Shown one piece after another: positions 39,191 to 64,000 of a stretch of DNA of 64,000 bases. Numbering within the stretch: the first letter of the stretch is position 1; each line of letters opens with the position of its first letter. The notes under the pieces were generated by a model that had not been told where the DNA came from, searched no databases, and saw only the letters and a program-made list of their open reading frames with translations. The position numbers and the translations under genes were made by a program. This DNA is from Apostichopus japonicus (Eukaryota; Echinodermata; Holothuroidea; Aspidochirotida; Stichopodidae): NCBI RefSeq assembly GCF_037975245.1, contig NC_092576.1:40242111-40306110 (forward strand), given 5' to 3'.

Positions 39191-39940
39191 ATGCTACAGT
39201 ATTTGGTCATGATTAGGGCAATGTACAGTAACATAATTGTCCAGCAAAATCTAAGGCCATATATCATACATACATGCACAGTAGGCTAAGAAGTTAAGCT
39301 GACCTACTTGAAATCTAATTTCTCTGGCAGTTGGTATTAATTTGTAGCTCAAACTACAGACCAGTTTACCCTTGACCCAATGCTAAGGTATTGTTAGGAC
39401 TTGGACTATGGCCCTAGGCTACAGCCGAACGTAGGCTAGGCCTTACAAGTTTTAGGCTACAAGCTAGACTATTGAAATATGGGTATGAACAAATAACGTG
39501 AAGGTGTATGCAACAACGTTATAATATCAACGTTATTAATATCACCAAACTTTATTGACTAATCTCATGGACCTTACCTGAAGTTGTTGGTGAGACGTTT
39601 TCGTGTTAACGGTACTTTTTTAAGAAAAAGTCAACAAGGAAAGAACCTGGACACGAAAACCAAACTACCCGGCGAACGACTGACCCGATCTCAAGCCCAG
39701 TGCCCTTGCATCGAGAGGAACAGATACTACACATCATCTAATATTAGCCGAAACTGTTAATGGGTTGCAAGCAATGCAATCTACGGGTATGCGTTAGCCC
39801 TGGCGTATACAGTGTACACAGTGTAGAACGTATACACTGAATACAGGCTACTGCCGCTGTGGCTGTGAAGAAAACTACGGATGCCTGTACGTCAGGTCAA
39901 CTTATATACCAACTGGGGGATATACTTTGAGAGCAAGACT
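39191..39940. other. No supported gene
   Basis: On the minus strand a CAACTTCAG|GTAAGG donor-like site near 39575-39585 ends a GC-richer stretch. It could be a 5' exon of an unidentified minus-strand gene, but no downstream exon was found. Confidence 0.25.
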
Positions 39941-40140
39941 TAGGTTTACCGTAAGGGTTTGACCAATTGGATTTTTCCTTGCCAAATGACCCAAAAAGTA
40001 GGTAGCAACTTATAACGACTGATATGCAGTCCTAGTACCATAAGGTATACTGATGTAAAATTTCAAGTTGATCCAATCATTTCACCTCAGGTAAACCTAA
40101 GCACCAACTTGGAGAAGTAAACGTAAATACCAATCCAGTG

Positions 40141-40141
<1 letters not shown>
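39941..40141. repeat. Right inverted end of the 20-kb insertion
   Basis: Read on the minus strand from the (TA)n tract inwards, this gives ATTGGTATTTACGTTTACTT, then GCTTAGGTTTACCT. These match 20524-20582 over about 60 bp in inverted orientation. A second ACTTAGGTTTACC is at 39940-39952 on the plus strand. Confidence 0.55.
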
Positions 40142-40219
<78 letters not shown>

Positions 40220-40220
40220 A
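40142..40220. repeat. (TA)n microsatellite
   Basis: About 79 bp, nearly pure, with one ACAT interruption. It mirrors the 20445-20523 tract at the other end of the insertion and is the same length within one unit. Confidence 0.97.
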
Positions 40221-40239
40221 TATCAACTAAGTTTCCAGT

Positions 40240-41350
40240 TTGTCATTGTACTGACGAGACAAGCAGCTATACATTAACTCATTGTAGAAATACGTTCAAG
40301 AAATTGCGGACGTTCTTGTTTCGGTCTTCAATGTTTCCGCGAGCTATGTAATTATTTATTATTCTTATTGGACTGACAATGTTTCCCTACTTGTGCTTGT
40401 ATCGTCAAACCTTTCTGTATAGAATAGGTATCTGGTTTTGTCGAGACTGTATACCCTTAAAGCCATTTATAGCTCTCTCCATAATTTTCTTCTTGGTTCA
40501 CGTGACACTTTTACTATGTAAAATAAGTCGTTGAACAAACCCTGCACAATCCAAATGTATACAAAATTTAATTAATATAGTGTAGCTTACCGAGTCATTG
40601 AATTAGACGTAGGTTACAGCTAGGAACAAGTACAATGTGCGATTCGGGGAAAGGGTTGTGATCTCAAATCTCATTTAATACAAAAGAAATAATAGCTACC
40701 ATAAGTTATATTAATAATCAATGTTGGATTTAGTCAATGGCGATGATAAATAAGGCTGCTTTGAGTTACAAAAATGCAAATATCCCCGACCTTAAGTCTA
40801 CTTCTATTTAAACGAAATAAAAATATTACAATAGCTACAAATACAAAACTTTAAAACTTTGCCTTCAACAACTTTCCTAGCTTATTGTGTGATGCATAAG
40901 TACCCGTTATAGTGAATATCGTTTCCTTTGATGTAGTCATATTGGTGTACATACTTAATGGAGGCACACAGTGTGATGTGTGTAACATATGTATACCTTC
41001 GATTTGCAATATATACGTGTAATAAGTTGCCGTTAATAACAAACAAGTCTAGAACCATTTAAGTGCAATCAACCAAAACGCTACGAATGAATGAATAATT
41101 ATAACAGAAGAATTTCTATTTGAATTTCTCAGTTATCCTGGCCATGATTACCAGTCCTGGTTTATCTTACCGATTTAGAAATAACACCTTAATAGAATTG
41201 TTCTATGCGATCGTCACACATCATTGAATAAGACTGCACGCACTATGAATGAATTGGTAGTGGTTAGCAGGATTGTATTATTTTTCGCTCTTTTCAAAAG
41301 TAAATGTTAATTGTATGGACTATGGAGGGCAGAGGTGAAGGTTGGATTTA
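40240..41350. repeat. Segmental duplication, copy 2 right half
   Basis: Aligns with 15330-16400 in direct orientation: GTAGAAATACGTTCAAGAAA, AACTTTGCCTTC, TTCGATTTGCAATATA and GTTAGCAGGA are shared in order. Confidence 0.8.
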
Positions 41351-41401
41351 TTCGTTAATAGTTTTATATGAACAAATTTATATGTAACGAATAAATAAAT
41401 A

Positions 41402-41472
<71 letters not shown>

Positions 41473-41516
41473 TTATTTATTCGTTAATAGTTTTATATAA
41501 ACAAATTTATATTTAT

Positions 41517-41593
<77 letters not shown>

Positions 41594-41610
41594 TTATATA
41601 TATTCATTTG
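41344..41610. repeat. Two (TA)n tracts with a duplicated flank and an inverted flank
   Basis: A 36-bp sequence (TTATTCGTTAATAGTTTTAT and the following AACAAATTTATAT) occurs at about 41349 and again at 41477, each before a (TA)n tract (41398-41468 and 41518-41606). The first tract is also bounded by CGAATAAATAAAT and ATTTATTTATTCG, a perfect inverted pair, so the block can fold into a hairpin or cruciform. Confidence 0.85.
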
Positions 41611-41846
41611 CCTTTGTCGTTTACCTCCATTGCATTAACATAAAGTCTGTTCAAAGTATCTCTTTCGAGATCCGGCTTTAGGAATCACAAATGATTTTCG
41701 AGTTGGATAGCATCATGTTTGATCTCTAGAGTAGGGCAAAATATGTCACCAAAAACAGAACTAGTGTTGTTCGATATAGGTGACAAACGCCTACAGTGGA
41801 ATTACGATCTTCCTTACCGGTTTCGAACCTCTGGACATACAATCAG

Positions 41847-41918
41847 CGTCCATACCCTAGTGGTTAGGGTGTCCGCGTACAGAGCGGGAGGCCCGTGGTT
41901 CGAATCCCGGTGGAGGCT
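41847..41918 (+). tRNA. tRNA-like sequence (tRNA pseudogene or SINE head)
   Basis: It has an A box (TAGTGGTTAGGG, 41858-41869) and a B box (GTTCGAATCCC, 41898-41908) at correct spacing. A 5-bp anticodon stem (TCCGC/GCGGG) closes a 7-nt loop GTACAGA with T33, anticodon ACA. The T stem and acceptor stem pair poorly, so it is probably not a working tRNA. A T6 run (41924-41929) would stop RNA polymerase III. It may be the head of a tRNA-derived SINE. Confidence 0.4.
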
Positions 41919-41964
41919 GAAAGTTTTTTCACTGTTCTTGATTTTCCAACTCATTACGATTTTC

Positions 41965-41966
<2 letters not shown>

Positions 41967-42010
<44 letters not shown>

Positions 42011-42022
42011 TAATATATATAT
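41967..42022. repeat. (TA)n microsatellite
   Basis: About 56 bp of TA repeats with TTTA and TTAA interruptions, just downstream of the tRNA-like sequence. Confidence 0.95.
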
Positions 42023-42329
42023 TGTGGGTTGTACTAGAACGTATTCTCTGTATGTATTTGTTAAACCTAGTATATATGTCAGGGATATATCGGATCAGAC
42101 ACCTCGTAAAAGTAAGTCACACTCGGCGTTTGATGGATATTCACACAAACAAGTATGTTAAATTTTGCTTCGGTTTGCTGGTCTAACTTCTCACGTCTAC
42201 ATTATCTTCCGCCAAAGTTCTCTCTTGTTGGCAGTTAGGAAGGTTATAATTATCGACCACTGTATATATTCCCGAAAAATCCTTGAAGTAATACACACAT
42301 GCCACGGTATATTATGTGATACGTAGGTG

Positions 42330-43020
42330 CTTGTACAGGACTACAGCAAAATGAAAGAACTTTACTGGTGTTTGTTATGGAAATCCAGCTGCGAAGTTCA
42401 TGTATTTTCATTATTTTCTACATTAGTGACAGAAACAAATAGAGTACTGAAAATAGTGGGTGATCACTAATGATTATTTGTGTTTCTTTCTTCAAGGCTT
42501 GCGACGCTTAACAACGATCAACGATTGACTATAACGATCACGCCTAGTTATAGAGTCTTGAAGGTGATATAAGTGTTTTTAGAAAATATTGGGTGAAACA
42601 GCTGGCAGATAGAAAGGGGATCACTACGGTAAAGGTTAAATGATCTAGTTCGATATTTCAACAGCAAAGTGGCAAAGTTGAACGTTTGAAAATAGCCCCA
42701 GCAATTTTCTATCATATGGTGGGTAGGACTTTCAGTTGAAAACCTCTATATATGTTCTATTGGCGAAGAAAAGTGACGAGTTTAGTGTGAAAGTAACAGG
42801 GAACAATTAATTGTGGTTCGATACTTGTAAGACCACAGCGAAATAAAGTAACTGATTCGTGTGTTATGGAATTCTAGCTGTGAAGATCATACATTTTAGT
42901 TTTGTTAATACTTAATAGACAGAAGCAAATGGAATACGTGTGAAAAGTGCGTGATCACTGGTCAACATACAACTGGCTTGTAGTTCTCTCTACCAAGGCT
43001 TGCGAACGTCACGATTGACT
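42330..43020. repeat. Diverged tandem duplication
   Basis: 42330-42535 and 42815-43020 share an ordered set of words (TGTTATGGAA, CTAGCTG.GAAG, AGTG..TGATCACT, AAGGCTTGCGA, CACGATTGACT or ACGATTGACT), separated by unrelated DNA. No gene seen. Confidence 0.65.
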
Positions 43021-62350
<19,330 letters not shown>

Positions 62351-62581
62351 TTGTAGAAGGTTACCATACACTTTAAGTACAACCATAATAATAATTACAC
62401 CTTGTATAGCGTCGGTATCCGACCGAAGGTGGTCATGGCGCTTTGCAGAAACAACAGAAAAGGGTTACATAAATTAAATTTGGAAGAGGTAAGTTTTTCG
62501 ATTTTCGATTTTTTTTTTTTAAAACGCTGAACTGTTAAGTAGTAGCTGTCAACATGTAGAGTGACTATTTCCTACTTGAGG

Positions 62582-62587
62582 AATAAA
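62582..62587 (+). promoter_or_regulatory. Candidate polyadenylation signal
   Basis: AATAAA about 230 bp after the predicted stop codon of the Ig-NACHT gene. A GT-rich stretch (CATTTGTAGGTTTG) follows within 25 bp. Confidence 0.35.
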
Positions 62588-62872
62588 CATCATATCATTT
62601 GTAGGTTTGCGACAGTAACGCCAGTCACTCGGAGTGAAACACACGAGAGGTGGTTTTAGCTAATGAAGTATAATTTTAGAAATATAAATGTATTGGTTTT
62701 TACCATCACTATATTTACTACAAACAGATTGCTCATACGGTCTGCTAACATAGTATATGACACGTGAAGGAATAGTTCCTCATATAAATACACCGAATAT
62801 AGAAATACACACAGATGTTCATCAACAAACTGAATTCTTTGTGATACCAACGATATAGTCTAATATATAAAC

Positions 62873-63160
62873 AGTGCCGTAGCTAGGGGTCAATGGGCAC
62901 GTGCCCTGGGCGCCGGCTTTGGGAGCGCTGAAATGGGAGAATGAGAGTAAAACATAAGCACTTTAAGTAAAACATGACGAAATTGATGCATGTCGTCAGG
63001 CATGAATATTTTCCAGTTACTAATAAGAATTTGAATGTAGTTGTTTTTATTGACAAATTTATAGATTGTGTTTTCTTTTCAGTCCATTTCGACCGTTTTC
63101 TCTCCTTTTTTATTCTGTTCTGTTATGGCTACATGTCACAGAAACTTCTGGTATTATAGT
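62873..63160. mobile_element. Partial hAT-type miniature element
   Basis: Starts CAGTGCCGTAGCTAGGGG and follows the 6532-7068 element for about 250 bp (GAAATTGATG, CCAGTTACTAATAAGAAT, CATTTCGACCGTTTTCTCT). No matching right terminus is found, so it is truncated. Confidence 0.6.
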
Positions 63161-63759
63161 ATGCAGTTCTAAGGTGGAAATACATACCACGACGTCGAGC
63201 GAGACTGCTTTGGCACTCCATAGTAATTTACGCGATGAAGCAGACAACATTAACTTTGACCATGGGCGCATATCCTGGTGTGGATAGCGAGACGCGTCCT
63301 CACCAACTTTTTCAGTGATGGGGACATGTGATACCGTGTCCCCTCCAAGTTGTCTTGACCAAACGCTGCATTTCAAATTCCCTTGTACTGAACTTTTGCA
63401 CAGTTTGATCCAGCATTGTGCAAATGACATGCAGCAGGTCTCATTTTATTATATTTGCACATATGTTAAATATTGGACTGAATAATAGACAACTTTCCCA
63501 AGAAAAGAACAAAAACAAGAAAATGGTGTCTATTTTATATAATAAAAAAAAAAAAAACAATCTTATTATCCCCCGTAGGACCTCGCGAGGTCGGCCAGGG
63601 GTTGAACTAATTTTGGTTTGATTGGACGGAAATCCCATTTGCTGCAGTCTATAATTGTTTTCTGGGAGAGGACCCCAGACCAATCGTAAAAAAAATTCTA
63701 CTTGGATTATTTGTCCCCAGATTTTTTTTCTTCAAATACCCATGTTTTTTGCAAACTAA

Positions 63760-64000
63760 ATTTCTAAGCTATGAGATCTAAAATTTAAGGAGGTTTGGGA
63801 GCATCATTGGGTCTGGGAAGTGTTATTTCCGGCGATCTGGGAGGTATATTTGCCAAAATAATTTTTGTACTCTACGTGTGAACCCATGGTCGCGCTCGGC
63901 TTATATAGTATCAAAGAACAAACACGCGTCTCCAATATTATCCAAGACCGATCTGCACCTATGGGTCTTTGATCATGTTATGAACTTATTTGCTGCTTCA
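63760..64000. repeat. Partial repeat related to the 30.5-kb hAT element interior
   Basis: TCTGGGAAGTGTTATTTCCG, GATCTGGGAGGT and GAACCCATGGTCGCGCTC correspond in order to 30877-30957 inside the 30507-31054 element. It runs to the window edge, so its extent is unknown. Confidence 0.5.

Larger units (their letters stand above)
19791..40221. mobile_element. About 20-kb insertion into copy 2 of the segmental duplication
   Basis: Copy 1 (13.3-16.4 kb) is continuous, whereas copy 2 is split between 19790 and 40240. The offset between copies is 5.2 kb left of this segment and 24.9 kb right of it, so about 19.7 kb was gained. The insert starts with a Penelope-like 3' fragment. It has a (TA)n tract near each end (20445-20523 and 40142-40220), each followed inwards by related inverted sequences (ATTGGTATTT..GTTTACTT.. 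then CTTAGGTTTACCT). No polymerase, integrase or transposase gene is visible inside. It may be a large non-autonomous element, a block moved by other means, or several nested insertions. Confidence 0.55.

Noticed and set aside
19791-40221. Polinton/Maverick identity for the 20-kb insert
   Set aside because: Size and inverted ends invite it, but no DNA polymerase B, integrase, ATPase, protease or capsid frame is seen, and a 6-bp target duplication is not evident.

Overview
The window is eukaryotic, AT-rich and intron-rich, most likely from a marine invertebrate deuterostome. A sea cucumber or another echinoderm is my best guess. That guess rests on expanded Ig-like and NACHT immune-type genes with phase-1 Ig exons, hAT-type miniature elements, Penelope-like and LINE remnants, and many (TA)n tracts. 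The species itself is inference. Most long open frames in the window are artefacts of (TA)n or minisatellite DNA.

Left end (about 0.5-5.9 kb, minus strand): the 5' part of a cell-surface or secreted protein. It has a signal peptide fused to a V-like Ig domain, then four further Ig-like exons, all phase 1-1, and it runs off the left edge. Two of its exons lie in a tandem segmental duplication with a period of about 1.24 kb.

Middle (about 6-46 kb): mostly intergenic and repeat DNA. It holds hAT miniature elements, a LINE reverse-transcriptase relic, and a Penelope-like 3' fragment followed by a hammerhead-ribozyme-like motif. It also holds a diverged segmental duplication (13.3-16.4 kb against 18.5-19.8 plus 40.2-41.35 kb). 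The second copy is split by about 20 kb of inserted DNA whose ends carry (TA)n tracts and a short inverted repeat. Inside the insertion are a small two-exon orphan gene end (about 25.0-25.9 kb), a palindromic miniature-element family, an hAT element with a perfect 8-bp target duplication, a composite hAT element with swapped target duplications, and a minisatellite-filled element with 9-bp flanking repeats.

Right end (46.96-62.35 kb, plus strand): the main gene. A 13-exon model keeps reading frame across every junction and predicts 1209 residues: signal peptide, four Ig-like domains, one transmembrane helix, a basic juxtamembrane segment, a NACHT NTPase with intact Walker A and B motifs, and a short NLR-like C-terminal region. 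This would be a membrane-anchored NLR with an Ig ectodomain. It joins extracellular recognition directly to a cytoplasmic NACHT switch, and it is the most exciting item in the window. The Ig-only gene at the left edge could belong to the same family, but no TM or NACHT exon of that gene is inside the window.
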